From SIG480 sp045546975 (lineage in GTDB: Bacteria > Bacillota > Clostridia > Oscillospirales > JAAYXM01), in the NCBI GenBank assembly GCA_045546975.1, contig JAZQDV010000007.1, positions 124,001-188,000 of the forward strand: DNA of 64,000 nt. Reading direction: 5' to 3'. Below, piece after piece: positions 15,976 through 25,546 of the stretch. How positions within the stretch are numbered: position 1 is the first letter of the stretch; every line of letters begins with the position of its first letter. The notes below the pieces were generated by a model. The model saw only the letters and a program-made list of their open reading frames with translations, searched no databases and was not told where the DNA came from. The position numbers were made by a program, and so were the translations under genes.

Positions 15976-17304
15976 TTAGTATTTTACAAGATATCTGTTC
16001 ACTTCCCAATCGTGAACTGTGGTTGTATACTCATGCCACTCGCGACGCTTTGCTTCGATATACTTCGATGAAATATGCGCACCGATCGTCTTGAGCATAA
16101 GCTCATCCTTTTCAAACTCGTCAACCGCCTCTGAAAGGTTTTTCGGGAGTGTCTTTATATTATTCTCATAAAGCTCGGTTTTAGACATCTCAAAGATATT
16201 TGAATCGCAAGCCGCAGGCGGTGTAAGACCACGCTTTATTCCGTCAAGACCCGCTGCAAGAACTACCGCAAACGCAAGATACGGGTTTGTTGCAGGGTCG
16301 GGGTTTCGAAGCTCGATTCGTGTTCCCTCTCCCGATGCACTCGGCACGCGGACAAGCGGGCTTCTGTTCTTTGCTGACCACGCGATATGTACAGGTGCTT
16401 CATAGCCTGCAACAAGTCGCTTGTATGAGTTTACAAGAGGATTCGTGATTGCGCTCATGCCCTTTGCGTGCTCAAGCACACCCGCGATAAACGCATACGC
16501 CTCACGGCTTAGACCCAGCTTATCTCCGGGGCTGTAGAAGGTGTTCTTGCCGTCCTTTGAGAGCGATATATTTATATGCATACCCGAGCCGCATATTCCG
16601 AATATCGGCTTTGGCATAAATGTCGCGTGTAAACCGTTTTTATGGGCAATCGTCTTTACAAGGAGCTTGAAGGTGATTATGTTATCAGCTGTTGTGAGCG
16701 CCTCGCCGTACTTAAAGTCAATCTCGTGCTGACTGTCTGCGTTTTCGTGGTGGGATGCCTCAATCTCAAATCCCATTTCCTCGAGATTTTTGCACATCTC
16801 GCGACGAACGCTCTCGTCCGTATCGACAGGGCCGAGGTCAAAATATCCTGCACGGTCGTTTCTGATTGCGGTCGGGTTTCCGTGCTCGTCGGTCTTAAAG
16901 AGGAAGAATTCTGCCTCGGGACCTATGTTTACGGTGTATCCCATATCCGACGCTTCCGCAAGGACTTTTTTGAGGACGCAGCGAGGGTCGCCCTCAAAGG
17001 GGTTTCCCTTTGTGTCGTAAACGTCGCAAATAAGACGTGCAACGCGTCCGCCCTCTTTTATCCACGGAAGTACGCAGAAGGAGTTGAGGTCAGGATAGAG
17101 ATACATATCCGATTCTTCAACGCGAACAAAACCCTCTATTGACGAGCCGTCAAACATACACTTATTGTCAAGCGCACGCGAAAGCTGGCTGGCTGTTATT
17201 GATATATTCTTCTGTGTGCCGAAAATGTCAGTAAACTGAAGACGGATAAACCTGACATCTTCTTCCCTGACTATTCTCTCTATATCCTCGCGTGTGTATC
17301 CCAT
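15976..17304 (-). CDS. glnA: Glutamine synthetase type I
   Basis: 442 aa, the length of Firmicutes GSI-alpha enzymes that are not adenylylated. It condenses glutamate and ammonia with ATP and acts as a dodecamer. Visible motifs are DGSSIEGF near residue 55, the ATP and metal site GPEAEFFLF, the HENADSQHEIDFKYG segment, KPIFGICGSGMHINIS, and the NRSPLVRVP and RIELRNPDPATNPYLAFA signature. The promoter at 17338-17366 overlaps the end of the upstream gene by a few bases. SD GGGGAGGG precedes the ATG. No GlnR-like operator was identified with confidence. Confidence 0.98.
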   Translation of the reverse strand: MGYTREDIERIVREEDVRFIRLQFTDIFGTQKNISITASQLSRALDNKCMFDGSSIEGFVRVEESDMYLYPDLNSFCVLPWIKEGGRVARLICDVYDTKGNPFEGDPRCVLKKVLAEASDMGYTVNIGPEAEFFLFKTDEHGNPTAIRNDRAGYFDLGPVDTDESVRREMCKNLEEMGFEIEASHHENADSQHEIDFKYGEALTTADNIITFKLLVKTIAHKNGLHATFMPKPIFGICGSGMHINISLSKDGKNTFYSPGDKLGLSREAYAFIAGVLEHAKGMSAITNPLVNSYKRLVAGYEAPVHIAWSAKNRSPLVRVPSASGEGTRIELRNPDPATNPYLAFAVVLAAGLDGIKRGLTPPAACDSNIFEMSKTELYENNIKTLPKNLSEAVDEFEKDELMLKTIGAHISSKYIEAKRREWHEYTTTVHDWEVNRYLVKY

Positions 17305-17337
17305 TCTTAACCCTCCCCGGATTTTTTATAATTAAGT

Positions 17338-17366
17338 ATTTTATCATAAAATGCGTCTTTTTTCAA
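17338..17366 (-). promoter_or_regulatory. Sigma-A-type promoter of glnA-asnA
   Basis: Minus-strand TTGAAA (17366-17361), a 17-nt spacer and TAAAAT (17343-17338). The -35 box overlaps the stop codon of the radical SAM gene. Confidence 0.75.
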
Positions 17367-18364
17367 GACTGTCTTATCTTTACAGAAGCTTCCGGAAGTG
17401 CCTCATCCTCATGGATTCGGACATCTGAAAACCCATATTTTTCGCAAAGCTTTTTTGTGTTTCTTTTCTTTTGTCCCGTCGCGACCGAGGTCTTTCCACG
17501 TGCGACGAAAACGTCGAGCTTTTTGCCTTTTACTCCCTCTTTTTCTATTAATGCCGAGAGCTTTTTGTAAAAGAGTGCCGAGCGCGCCATTTCGCCAAGG
17601 GCGGGATGGTATGCACCGGCAAGGGCATCTCCCGCGGACAAATCGTCTGTCGGATTTAACCCAAATCTTATTACAGGGATGTTTCTTTCTTCAAATATCT
17701 CTAGTATCTCAGCACCGAGCGTCGCTGCGTCCTCCACCGTTGCCGGTATGTAACTTCCCTTTTTCCACATATCACAAAGTGCTGTGTCGGAAACAACAAC
17801 AGTCGGGTATACGCGGACACCCGTGGGACCAAGCTCAGCTATTTTTTTTGCTGTTTCTATATCCTTTTGGCAATTACTTCCCGGAAGGTGCGTCATCATC
17901 TGAAGAATAAGTGAAAAACCGCGCTCCAGAATTAGCTTTGATGCTTTTTTTACATCAGCTGAGGTATGACCTCTTCCCGCTTTTTTGAGCACCGCATCAT
18001 CCATCGACTGTGCTCCGAGCTCTATTGTTCGAACTTTGCGCTTTGAAAGGATGTCAAGAATTTCTTCGTCAATTGCATCAGGGCGTGTGGAGAGACGGAT
18101 TCCCGAAACTCTTCCGTCCCCGATATACGGCGCAACAGCGGAGAGATATGCTGTCATTTCTTCTCTCGGAATTGCCGTGAAGCTTCCGCCGTAAAATGCA
18201 ACCTCCGCAGTTTTTTGTGTTTTTGAGAGCGCCGCCTCAATTATCCCCCGAACATCCTCAGTCGTGGGGGCCAATACCTTTCCTGCAATCTTTTTCTGAT
18301 TGCAGAAAACACAGTCGTGGGGGCAACCTACGTGCGGAATGAAAATCGGGATTATCGCACCCAT
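17363..18364 (-). CDS. Radical SAM protein (Elp3/MiaB-like superfamily)
   Basis: 333 aa. The CPHDCVFC motif (C-x3-C-x2-C) near residue 14 binds the [4Fe-4S] cluster that cleaves S-adenosylmethionine. It is followed by FYGGSFTAIP, IRLSTRPDAID and ELGAQSMDDAVLKKAGRGHT, typical of the Elp3/oxygen-independent coproporphyrinogen oxidase-like group. It lacks a fused acetyltransferase domain, so it is not a full Elp3. The gene is commonly found next to rnc in Clostridia, and its start overlaps the rnc stop by 1 nt. The substrate is unknown. It is the last gene of the greA-lysS unit. Confidence 0.9.
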   Translation of the reverse strand: MGAIIPIFIPHVGCPHDCVFCNQKKIAGKVLAPTTEDVRGIIEAALSKTQKTAEVAFYGGSFTAIPREEMTAYLSAVAPYIGDGRVSGIRLSTRPDAIDEEILDILSKRKVRTIELGAQSMDDAVLKKAGRGHTSADVKKASKLILERGFSLILQMMTHLPGSNCQKDIETAKKIAELGPTGVRVYPTVVVSDTALCDMWKKGSYIPATVEDAATLGAEILEIFEERNIPVIRFGLNPTDDLSAGDALAGAYHPALGEMARSALFYKKLSALIEKEGVKGKKLDVFVARGKTSVATGQKKRNTKKLCEKYGFSDVRIHEDEALPEASVKIRQS

Positions 18365-19071
18365 TATTCCATACCCATGAGCTTGAGTGCCTCACGCGCT
18401 GCCATCTGCTCTGCTTCCTTCTTGCTATGTCCGTAGCCCGTACCAATGTGATTACTGTTTATCATTACCTCGACTGTGAAGTTTCGCTCGTGGTCGGGGC
18501 CGTTTGTTTCAAGAGTACGGTATGAAAGCTTTTCGCCGCGGTTTTTCTGGACAATTTCCTGAAGTGTTGTTTTATAGTCGGTAACTGTCCACTCTGCGCC
18601 CTTTTCGGCATCAAATACAAAGCGCTTTATAAAACGACGTACTTCTTCCTCACCGGAGTCAAGATAGATAGCTCCGATAACCGCCTCAAACGCATCGGCA
18701 AGTATAGAATCACGTTCGCGTCCGCCCCCGCTCTCTTCACCGTGGCCGAGTCTGAGCTCGTCGCCAAGATTTATCGCCCTTGCGCGCTCACAAAGTGCGG
18801 TGGTGCAGACGAGTGCGGAGCGCATCTTTGTGAGCTCGCCCTCGTGCTCATTCGGGTACTTTTCGAAAAGATAGAGCGCGGTGTTCATGCCGAGTACAGA
18901 ATCTCCAAGAAACTCAAGACGCTCATTGTCAAGTACCTTTTCCGCACGGTTTTCGTTTGCGTAGGAGCTATGCGTGACTGCGCGAAGCAAAAGGTCACGG
19001 TTTTTGAACTTGTAGCCTATTTTCTTTTCAAATTTTTCAAAATCCGGAACAGCAGAGTTTTTACTCTTCAC
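18364..19071 (-). CDS. rnc: Ribonuclease III
   Basis: 235 aa with the RNase III signature NERLEFLGDSVLGM and the second acidic motif ADAFEAVIGAIYLD, plus a C-terminal double-stranded RNA-binding domain (DYKTTLQEIVQ...GYGHSKKEAEQMAAREAL). It cleaves dsRNA during rRNA and mRNA processing. Its start overlaps the end of plsX by 11 nt, and its stop overlaps the next start by 1 nt, which indicates translational coupling. In many Firmicutes acpP lies between plsX and rnc; here it is absent. Confidence 0.98.
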   Translation of the reverse strand: MKSKNSAVPDFEKFEKKIGYKFKNRDLLLRAVTHSSYANENRAEKVLDNERLEFLGDSVLGMNTALYLFEKYPNEHEGELTKMRSALVCTTALCERARAINLGDELRLGHGEESGGGRERDSILADAFEAVIGAIYLDSGEEEVRRFIKRFVFDAEKGAEWTVTDYKTTLQEIVQKNRGEKLSYRTLETNGPDHERNFTVEVMINSNHIGTGYGHSKKEAEQMAAREALKLMGME

Positions 19072-20086
19072 TTTGTTCTCCTCCCCCGAGGGTATTTGAA
19101 AGCTTTATTGTCATTCCCGAGTCAATATAATCTATCGCCTGGACAATCGCATTGCAAAGGGCGGTTGCCTTTGCCGAGCCGTGTGCCTTTATAACAGGCT
19201 TTCTTACACCGAGCAGCGGTGCTCCTCCTGCTTCGTTGTAGTCGATTTTTGATTTGAATTCGCCGATTTTTCTCTTGAGCATAAGGCCGGAAACCTTTCC
19301 GCGCTTTGAAGACATAAACATCTTCTTTATCTCACGAGAGAAGAAGATTCCGACACCCTCCATCGTCTTGAGATAGATGTTTCCGGAAAAACCGTCTGCA
19401 ACGATAACGTCTGCAGCACCGAGAGGTCCGTCGCGACCTTCGATGTTTCCGACAAAGTTTATCTTTTTGTTCTCGGAAGCATCAGTCAAAAGCTTATATG
19501 CCTCACGGTGGAGGTCATCTCCCTTGTGGCTCTCCGCTCCGTTGTTGAGAAGGCCTACGCGCGGCTTTTTGATGCCGAGCGCGTTTTCTGCATAGAATGA
19601 GCCCATGAGTGCGAACTGATAGAGATATTCAGGTGTGCAGTCGACATTTGCTCCGCTGTCAATAAGTATTGCACAGCCGTTCGCTGTGGGAACAACGGGA
19701 GCAAGAGCTGCACGGCGGATACCCTTTATTCTTTTTACGACAAGAGTTGCCTGTGTGAGAAGTGCGCCCGTATTACCTGCGCTTACCACAGCATCTCCCT
19801 TGTTGTCTGCAAGCTGGCGAAGGGCCTTGAGCATTGATGAATCGGGCTTTTGCTTCATTACTGCTACGGGGTCATCCTCCATTGTAACGACCTCCGAAGC
19901 GGGAAGTATTGTGATGTTTTTCTCATAAACCTTTTCCTTGTCGTATCTGTCAACAAGCTTTTTAAGCTCATCCTCATTTCCGACAAGGACTATGTCAATA
20001 TCAAGCTCCTCAATGGCGAGAAAAGCTGCCTTTACAAACTCCTCTGCACCGTTGTCGCTTCCCATTGTATCAAGAATTATTCTCAT
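19061..20086 (-). CDS. plsX: Phosphate acyltransferase PlsX
   Basis: 341 aa. The start at 20086 is set by the ATGA overlap with the trmFO stop and gives the classic beginning MRIILDTMGSDNG; the frame is open far upstream within trmFO, but that part is not PlsX-like. PlsX makes acyl-phosphate from acyl-ACP for phosphatidic acid synthesis. Motifs include AVVSAGNTGALL, LIDSGANVDC and IVADGFSGNIYLKTMEG. The SD is weak, fitting coupled translation. plsC, plsY and acpP are not in the window. Confidence 0.97.
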   Translation of the reverse strand: MRIILDTMGSDNGAEEFVKAAFLAIEELDIDIVLVGNEDELKKLVDRYDKEKVYEKNITILPASEVVTMEDDPVAVMKQKPDSSMLKALRQLADNKGDAVVSAGNTGALLTQATLVVKRIKGIRRAALAPVVPTANGCAILIDSGANVDCTPEYLYQFALMGSFYAENALGIKKPRVGLLNNGAESHKGDDLHREAYKLLTDASENKKINFVGNIEGRDGPLGAADVIVADGFSGNIYLKTMEGVGIFFSREIKKMFMSSKRGKVSGLMLKRKIGEFKSKIDYNEAGGAPLLGVRKPVIKAHGSAKATALCNAIVQAIDYIDSGMTIKLSNTLGGGEQSEE

Positions 20087-21420
20087 ATCTTTCCCACTCC
20101 GTCGTATTTTTCTTTGATGTTTTCTATCACTTTGAGTGAACGCTCGGCAATTGCTGCGTTTTTCTCTTTTTTTATTTTTATTTTCTGCGAAGGCGGCGGG
20201 ATTATTCCGAAGTTTATATTCATCGGTTGAAAATCGCCGACAGACCCTGCGCTTACATATATTGAAAGTGCTCCAAGTGCTGTCTCCTGCGGAAACGGGA
20301 TTGGCTCTTTTCCGCAAAGCTTGACGGCAAGCTGAAGTCCTGCAAGAAGACCTGATGCCGCAGACTCTACATAACCCTCAACACCCGTAATCTGCCCTGC
20401 AAAATATACACTCTCGTCCTTCTTTGAAGAGTAGTCCGAATTTATAAGACCGGGAGATTTTATATATGTATTTCTGTGCATAACACCGTATCTTACAAAC
20501 TCGGCATTTTTTAGTGCAGGTATCATCGAAAACACGCGCTTCTGCTCGCCGAACTTCAGATGCGTCTGGAAACCCACGATGTTATAGAGTGTGCCCTCTC
20601 GGTTATCACGGCGAAGCTGAACCACTGCATAAGGTGTAATCTCAGTACCCGGATATCTGAGTCCTACGGGCTTCATCGGGCCATAACGGAGAGTCTCAAA
20701 ACCGCGCCTTGCCATAACCTCGCACGGCATACAGCCCTCGAACACATTTTCATCCTCAAAGCCATGTACCTCGGCGCACTCGGCCTCACACAGCTCTTTA
20801 TGGAACGCGCGGTATTCCTCCTCAGTCATCGGACAGTTGATGTAATCGGCACTGCCTTTGTCATAACGCGATTTGAAGTACGCATTTTCCATATCTACAC
20901 TATCAAATGTAACGATAGGTGCCGCCGCATCGAAAAACCCGAGATAATCCTCACAACCAAGGAAGCTTCGGATATCCTCCGAAAGTGCTTTTTCGGTAAG
21001 CGGACCTGTCGCGACGATAAGCGGTCGGGTCTCAGGCAGTTTTTCCACCTCGCCACTGACCACCGTTATGTTTTCGTGGTTACAAATTTTTTCTGTTATA
21101 TACTCTGAAAATCTTTCGCGGTCAACGGCAAGAGCTCCGCCTGCCTCGACGCGCGTACTGTCCGCCGCAAGCATTATGAGAGAGTTGAATCTTCTCATCT
21201 CTTCCTTTAAGAGCCCGACAGCATTTTCAATCCCCGCTGCGCGAAGTGAATTTGAGCAGACAAGCTCTGCAAAGCCGGAGCTTTTATGGGCAGGGCTCAT
21301 CTTTTCGGGCTTCATTTCAAGAAGCTCGACCTTGATGCCTCGCTCTGCAAGCTGCCACGCAGCCTCGCATCCTGCAAGACCTGCTCCTATAACGGTTACT
21401 TTTTTAACGTCTTTATTCAC
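20083..21420 (-). CDS. trmFO: Methylenetetrahydrofolate-tRNA-(uracil-5-)-methyltransferase TrmFO
   Basis: 445 aa. The N-terminal FAD-binding Rossmann motif is VTVIGAGLAGCEAAWQLA, followed by the family-specific CSNSLRA and, in the C-terminal half, GVEGYVESAASGLLAG. TrmFO makes ribothymidine at position 54 of tRNA with methylene-THF and FADH2, the Gram-positive alternative to TrmA. The start is GTG and shares one base with the topA stop (TAGTG). It ends with an ATGA overlap into plsX. Confidence 0.98.
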   Translation of the reverse strand: MNKDVKKVTVIGAGLAGCEAAWQLAERGIKVELLEMKPEKMSPAHKSSGFAELVCSNSLRAAGIENAVGLLKEEMRRFNSLIMLAADSTRVEAGGALAVDRERFSEYITEKICNHENITVVSGEVEKLPETRPLIVATGPLTEKALSEDIRSFLGCEDYLGFFDAAAPIVTFDSVDMENAYFKSRYDKGSADYINCPMTEEEYRAFHKELCEAECAEVHGFEDENVFEGCMPCEVMARRGFETLRYGPMKPVGLRYPGTEITPYAVVQLRRDNREGTLYNIVGFQTHLKFGEQKRVFSMIPALKNAEFVRYGVMHRNTYIKSPGLINSDYSSKKDESVYFAGQITGVEGYVESAASGLLAGLQLAVKLCGKEPIPFPQETALGALSIYVSAGSVGDFQPMNINFGIIPPPSQKIKIKKEKNAAIAERSLKVIENIKEKYDGVGKI

Positions 21421-23609
21421 TATTTCTTGGTCTCCGCTTTTTTGGTTTTCGTTGCCGTCTTCTTTTTGCCTCGGCTTCCTGTTGTCTTTTTGGCAGTCTT
21501 TTTTGTTTCTGTCTTTTTCTTGTACTCCTGCGGCTCGTACTTTTCACAGTCGGGATTTGCACAGAACATCTTTTTTGAGCCTCTGCCTGAGCGCTTATAA
21601 AGTGTCTTTCCGCAAACCTCACACTTTTCCTTCTGCGGTACGTCCCATGTCATAAATGTGCATTCCGGGAACTTTTCGCAGCCGTAGTACCAGTACCCAT
21701 TCTTTGATTTCTTTTTGAGAATCTGACCTCCGCATGTCGGACACTCTCCCGGTGTTTTTTCAACAATCGCCATAGTGTTCTTACACTCAGGGAATCCCGG
21801 GCATGCGAGGAACTTTCCGAAACGGCCTGATTTCACCACCATATTTCTGCCGCAAACATCGCAGACGATATCTGTAACCTCATCGGGAACCTTGAGACGC
21901 TTGCCGTCAAGTGCGCGCTCTGCTTCTTCAAGCTCACGCGCAAACGGGCCGTAAAAGTCAGAAAGCGTCCTCTTCCAGTCTTTCTCGCCTGCTTCTACCT
22001 CGTCAAGCTGCTTTTCCATATGTGCAGTAAACTCAACGTCGATAATGTCTCCGAACTGCTCAACCATAAGGCCGTTCACGACCTCGCCAAGTGCTGTCGG
22101 CTTCAGGCTCTTGCCTTCTTTGGTTACATATTCACGGTCAATAATGGTTGAGATGGTCGGTGCATACGTACTCGGACGACCGACACCCTTTTCCTCCATA
22201 GCTTTGATAAGGCTGCCGTCAGTATATCTTGAAGGCGGTGCAGTGAAGTGCTGCTCACTCTTCTCGCCGAGGAAAAGAAGCTTCTCATTTTCTGTAAGGT
22301 CGGGAAGAATTGTCTCTTCCTCTTCCTCAATCTCTGCCGCCATATCGGAATACACTGCTGTATATCCCTTAAAGGCTATCTTTGAGCTTGCGGCGCGGAA
22401 GATATACTCGCCCGCTCCGACATCCACGCTCATTGTATCGTACACCGCGCTCTCCATCTGGCATGCAACAAAGCGCGCCCAGATAATGCGGTAGAGCTTA
22501 TACTGGTCAGAGGTAAGGCTCTTCTTTATCTTTTCAGGGGTGAGCTCGACATACGTCGGACGAATAGCCTCGTGCGCATCCTGCGCACCCTTTTTCGTCT
22601 TATAAACACGGCGGCTTGACGGGCAATATCCCTCGCCGTAGGTCGCCTTTATATAGTCGCGTACAGCATAAATCGCCTCATCTGCAAGACGGAGAGAGTC
22701 AGTTCTCATATAGGTGATAAGACCTGTTGATCCGACACCCTCAACCTCAACTCCTTCATAGAGTTGCTGTGCAATAGCCATTGTGCGGCTCGGTGACATA
22801 CCGAAGCGGCGCGATGCTTCCTGCTGAAGAGTTGATGTGATGAAAGGCGGAACGGGAGAACGCTTCTTCTGTCCTCTCTTTATACTCTTTACAACAAAGC
22901 TCTCTTTCTTTATGCTTTCTATAATCTTATCTGTTTCTTCGGCAGTTGCAGGCTCTATCTTCTTTTTCTCTGTACCGTAGAACTTTGCAGAAAATTCACC
23001 GACGTTCGGTGCAATTCTTCCGAAGTTTGCATCTATTGTCCAGAACTCACGCGGTACAAACTCGCGGATTTCGTTTTCGCGGTCAATAACAAGGCGCGTT
23101 GCAACAGACTGCACTCTTCCTGCCGAGAGGCCGTAGCGCACCTTTTTCCAGAGAAGCGGAGAAAGCTTATAGCCTACAATTCGGTCAAGGAGACGTCTTG
23201 CCTGTTGTGCATTTACAAGGTTTTCGTCTATATCGCGCGGGTTTTTAATGCCCTCGACAATCGCATTTTTCGTAATCTCGTTAAAGGTTACGCGCTTTGT
23301 CTTTTTGTCATCAAGACCCAGAAGCTCCTTTAAGTGCCAAGAGATTGCCTCACCCTCACGGTCAGGGTCAGTTGCAAGATATATTGCCTCGCTCTCCTCT
23401 GCAAGTGCACGGAGCTCGCGGATAAGCGCGCTTTTACCCCTTATCGCAAGATACTTCGGGATAAAGCCTCCCTCGATATCTATTCCGATATCACTCTTAG
23501 GAAGGTCGCGCAGATGTCCCATAGACGCCTTGACCTTATATTTACTGCCAAGATGCTTTCCTATTGTTTTTACCTTGGTGGGAGACTCCACTATAACAAG
23601 ATATGACAT
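21420..23609 (-). CDS. topA: DNA topoisomerase I
   Basis: 729 aa, type IA topoisomerase that relaxes negative supercoils. The Toprim domain starts at LVIVESPTKVKTIGKHLG and includes ATDPDREGEAISWHL. The active-site tyrosine lies in GLITYMRTDSLRL near residue 300. Three C-terminal four-cysteine zinc modules follow (beginning CDVCGRNMV, CPTCGGQIL and CEVCGKTLY), and the last 30 residues are a Lys-rich tail suited to DNA or RNA polymerase contact. It lies 32 nt after dprA, a conserved Firmicutes pair. Confidence 0.98.
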   Translation of the reverse strand: MSYLVIVESPTKVKTIGKHLGSKYKVKASMGHLRDLPKSDIGIDIEGGFIPKYLAIRGKSALIRELRALAEESEAIYLATDPDREGEAISWHLKELLGLDDKKTKRVTFNEITKNAIVEGIKNPRDIDENLVNAQQARRLLDRIVGYKLSPLLWKKVRYGLSAGRVQSVATRLVIDRENEIREFVPREFWTIDANFGRIAPNVGEFSAKFYGTEKKKIEPATAEETDKIIESIKKESFVVKSIKRGQKKRSPVPPFITSTLQQEASRRFGMSPSRTMAIAQQLYEGVEVEGVGSTGLITYMRTDSLRLADEAIYAVRDYIKATYGEGYCPSSRRVYKTKKGAQDAHEAIRPTYVELTPEKIKKSLTSDQYKLYRIIWARFVACQMESAVYDTMSVDVGAGEYIFRAASSKIAFKGYTAVYSDMAAEIEEEEETILPDLTENEKLLFLGEKSEQHFTAPPSRYTDGSLIKAMEEKGVGRPSTYAPTISTIIDREYVTKEGKSLKPTALGEVVNGLMVEQFGDIIDVEFTAHMEKQLDEVEAGEKDWKRTLSDFYGPFARELEEAERALDGKRLKVPDEVTDIVCDVCGRNMVVKSGRFGKFLACPGFPECKNTMAIVEKTPGECPTCGGQILKKKSKNGYWYYGCEKFPECTFMTWDVPQKEKCEVCGKTLYKRSGRGSKKMFCANPDCEKYEPQEYKKKTETKKTAKKTTGSRGKKKTATKTKKAETKK

Positions 23610-23641
23610 ATATATTTCTCCATTTCTGTATTGCTTACGAA

Positions 23642-24787
23642 TCAGATTTTGCCGAGCTTGAATTTGTTCCCCGGAAGCTTTATTACCACTCCGCGGATTT
23701 CAAGAAGCGTGAGAAGTGACAGCGCACGCGAGGTTGAAACCCCACTTGCCCTGACTATCTCGTCGGGTGTCAACTCTTTTTCTGATATTGCACGGAGGAT
23801 TTTTGCCTCGTCACCTTCAAATCTCTCAAGCATGCTCTCCAAAGATGTGTCAACACTTTCTTCCGAAGGTTTGCCCGGCTCTTCCTTTGTCTCGAAGCTG
23901 AGTTTTGCTCCGTAAAGATGTGTATACTCTGACATTATATCTGCACCCGACATAACAGGGATTGCTCCCTCGCGAAGAAGTGCATTTGAGCCGACTGCAG
24001 ATCTATTGAATATATCAGACGGAACAGCAAAAACATCTCTGTTCTCGCGGAGCGCATATCGCGCTGTGATGAGCGAGCCACTCTTTTCCGGCGCCTCGAC
24101 TACAACTGTGCCGAGCGAGAGTCCGCTTATTATTCGGTTTCGCATAGGAAAACTGCTGCGCTCAGGTCTTACTCCCGGAGCGTATTCAGAATATACCGTT
24201 CCGTTTTCAAGAACCCTTGACATAAGACGTCTGTTTTCGGGCGGATAGCAGATGTCGACGCCCGAACCAAGAACGGCAACTGTTCTTCCGCCACCCTCGA
24301 GCGCGCCCTCTGCTGCAAGAGCATCTATTCCCTTTGCAAGTCCGCTTACCACGACGCCTCCGATTTCTGAAACCTCGCGGCCGAGCTTCTTTGCGGCTTG
24401 GGCACCCTCACGCGAGACTTTGCGCGTTCCGACAATCGCAACGGCGGCCTCAGCATCAAGATTTATCTTCTCACCCTTTGCATAAAGCACAACGGGCGGG
24501 TTTTCGATATTCCGAAGTCTTTCCGGGTACTCATCACAAAGAGGCGTTAGAATGCGGATATTCTTCTTTTCAGAGTCTTTTATTATCCTTTCGGCTTCTT
24601 TAAGACTTTTTGAGGAAAAGCTCTCAAAGGTCTTATCGTGAAGTTTTGGAAAAAGCCTTCTGAGGCTTTCTGCTTCTGACTTGTATATATTGTCTATGTT
24701 CTTAAAGTGTGCAATAAGTGGTTTTAAGGCATGCGTACCCTTTGAAAGAGCTTCCGAGAGCCATATCCACTTTGCAGTATCGGGCAT
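23642..24787 (-). CDS. dprA: DNA-processing protein DprA
   Basis: 381 aa. The ATG at 24787 is preferred over a GTG at 24796 because AAGGG lies 8 nt upstream of the ATG, while the GTG is inside that SD. A SAM-like N-terminal region is followed by the Rossmann fold of the DprA/Smf family (AIVGTRKVSREG, VVSGLAKGIDALAAEGAL, GSGVDICYPPENRRL, FPMRNRIISGLS, GSLITARYAL) and a C-terminal winged helix (LTPDEIVRASGVSTSRALSLLTLLEIRG). DprA loads RecA on incoming single-stranded DNA during transformation; no other competence gene is nearby. Confidence 0.97.
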   Translation of the reverse strand: MPDTAKWIWLSEALSKGTHALKPLIAHFKNIDNIYKSEAESLRRLFPKLHDKTFESFSSKSLKEAERIIKDSEKKNIRILTPLCDEYPERLRNIENPPVVLYAKGEKINLDAEAAVAIVGTRKVSREGAQAAKKLGREVSEIGGVVVSGLAKGIDALAAEGALEGGGRTVAVLGSGVDICYPPENRRLMSRVLENGTVYSEYAPGVRPERSSFPMRNRIISGLSLGTVVVEAPEKSGSLITARYALRENRDVFAVPSDIFNRSAVGSNALLREGAIPVMSGADIMSEYTHLYGAKLSFETKEEPGKPSEESVDTSLESMLERFEGDEAKILRAISEKELTPDEIVRASGVSTSRALSLLTLLEIRGVVIKLPGNKFKLGKI

Positions 24788-24792
24788 TTTTA

Positions 24793-25545
24793 TCACCCTT
24801 CACTCATTTTATACATAAAGATACTTGCAGCAACGGCCGCGTTCAGAGACTCGGCACCGCCGCGCATCGGGATTATCACACTTCCGTCGCAGAGTGCGGA
24901 CACTTCCGGCCTTACTCCGTTGCCCTCATTGCCAATAACTACCGCAGCATTTTTGAGGTCGGTCTCCCCGAGCTCACGCGACTCTCCGTGTAGTTCTGAT
25001 GCATAAACACGCATCCCCGCACTTTTAAGGCGCGGGATCAGGGTTTCTATCTTCTCGCTCACTATCGGAACTCTGAAAACCGAGCCCATAGCCGAGCGGA
25101 TTGTTTTTGGATTATATATATCGGCACAGCCATCACAAAAAACAGCGTCTATACCAAGAGCATCCGCAGTTCGGATTATTGTACCGATGTTTCCCGTGTC
25201 CTGAAGGCTGTCGAGAATGATTGCATTTTTTATATTTGCCACCCGGCATTCCGGGAACTTGCACGCAAATATTACGTTTTGCGCATTCTTGAGCGTTGTT
25301 ACGCTTTCAAGTATATCCTGAGATACGGAAAATATTTTCTCGCACGCGTTGGATGGAATCTGAGGCAGGATTTTCTCATTTGCAAGAATTACGGTTATCG
25401 TAAGCTTTTCCGAAATTGCCTCGTACAAAAGCTTTTCACCCTCGCAGACGAATACTCCCATCTCCTCACGAAGTTCCTTTGATTTTGAAAGCGCACGAAG
25501 GAGCTTTACCGTCTGATTTTGACGGCTTACTATATGCTCTGCCAT
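24793..25545 (-). CDS. TrmH/SpoU-family RNA 2'-O-methyltransferase
   Basis: 250 aa. An N-terminal substrate-binding domain (SRQNQTVKLLRALSKSKELR, GVFVCEGEKLLYEA) is followed by the knotted SPOUT domain with its three motifs: LDSLQDTGNIGTIIRTADALG, VIGNEGNGVRP and ESLNAAVAASIFMY. This architecture fits RlmB- or TsnR-like enzymes that methylate 23S rRNA; the exact target is not assigned. The ATG at 25545 follows the ktrA stop by one base; a GTG at 25554 is also possible, and neither has a clear SD. Confidence 0.93.
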   Translation of the reverse strand: MAEHIVSRQNQTVKLLRALSKSKELREEMGVFVCEGEKLLYEAISEKLTITVILANEKILPQIPSNACEKIFSVSQDILESVTTLKNAQNVIFACKFPECRVANIKNAIILDSLQDTGNIGTIIRTADALGIDAVFCDGCADIYNPKTIRSAMGSVFRVPIVSEKIETLIPRLKSAGMRVYASELHGESRELGETDLKNAAVVIGNEGNGVRPEVSALCDGSVIIPMRGGAESLNAAVAASIFMYKMSEG

Positions 25546-25546
25546 A

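Noticed and set aside
17305..17362. Riboswitch-like leader or GlnR operator before glnA
   Set aside because: The leader is about 35 nt, too short for a riboswitch, and no convincing inverted GlnR-type site was found.
20087..20317. N-terminal extension of plsX by 77 codons
   Set aside because: It lies inside trmFO, has Arg/Lys-rich content unlike PlsX, and the ATGA overlap with the trmFO stop marks the true start.
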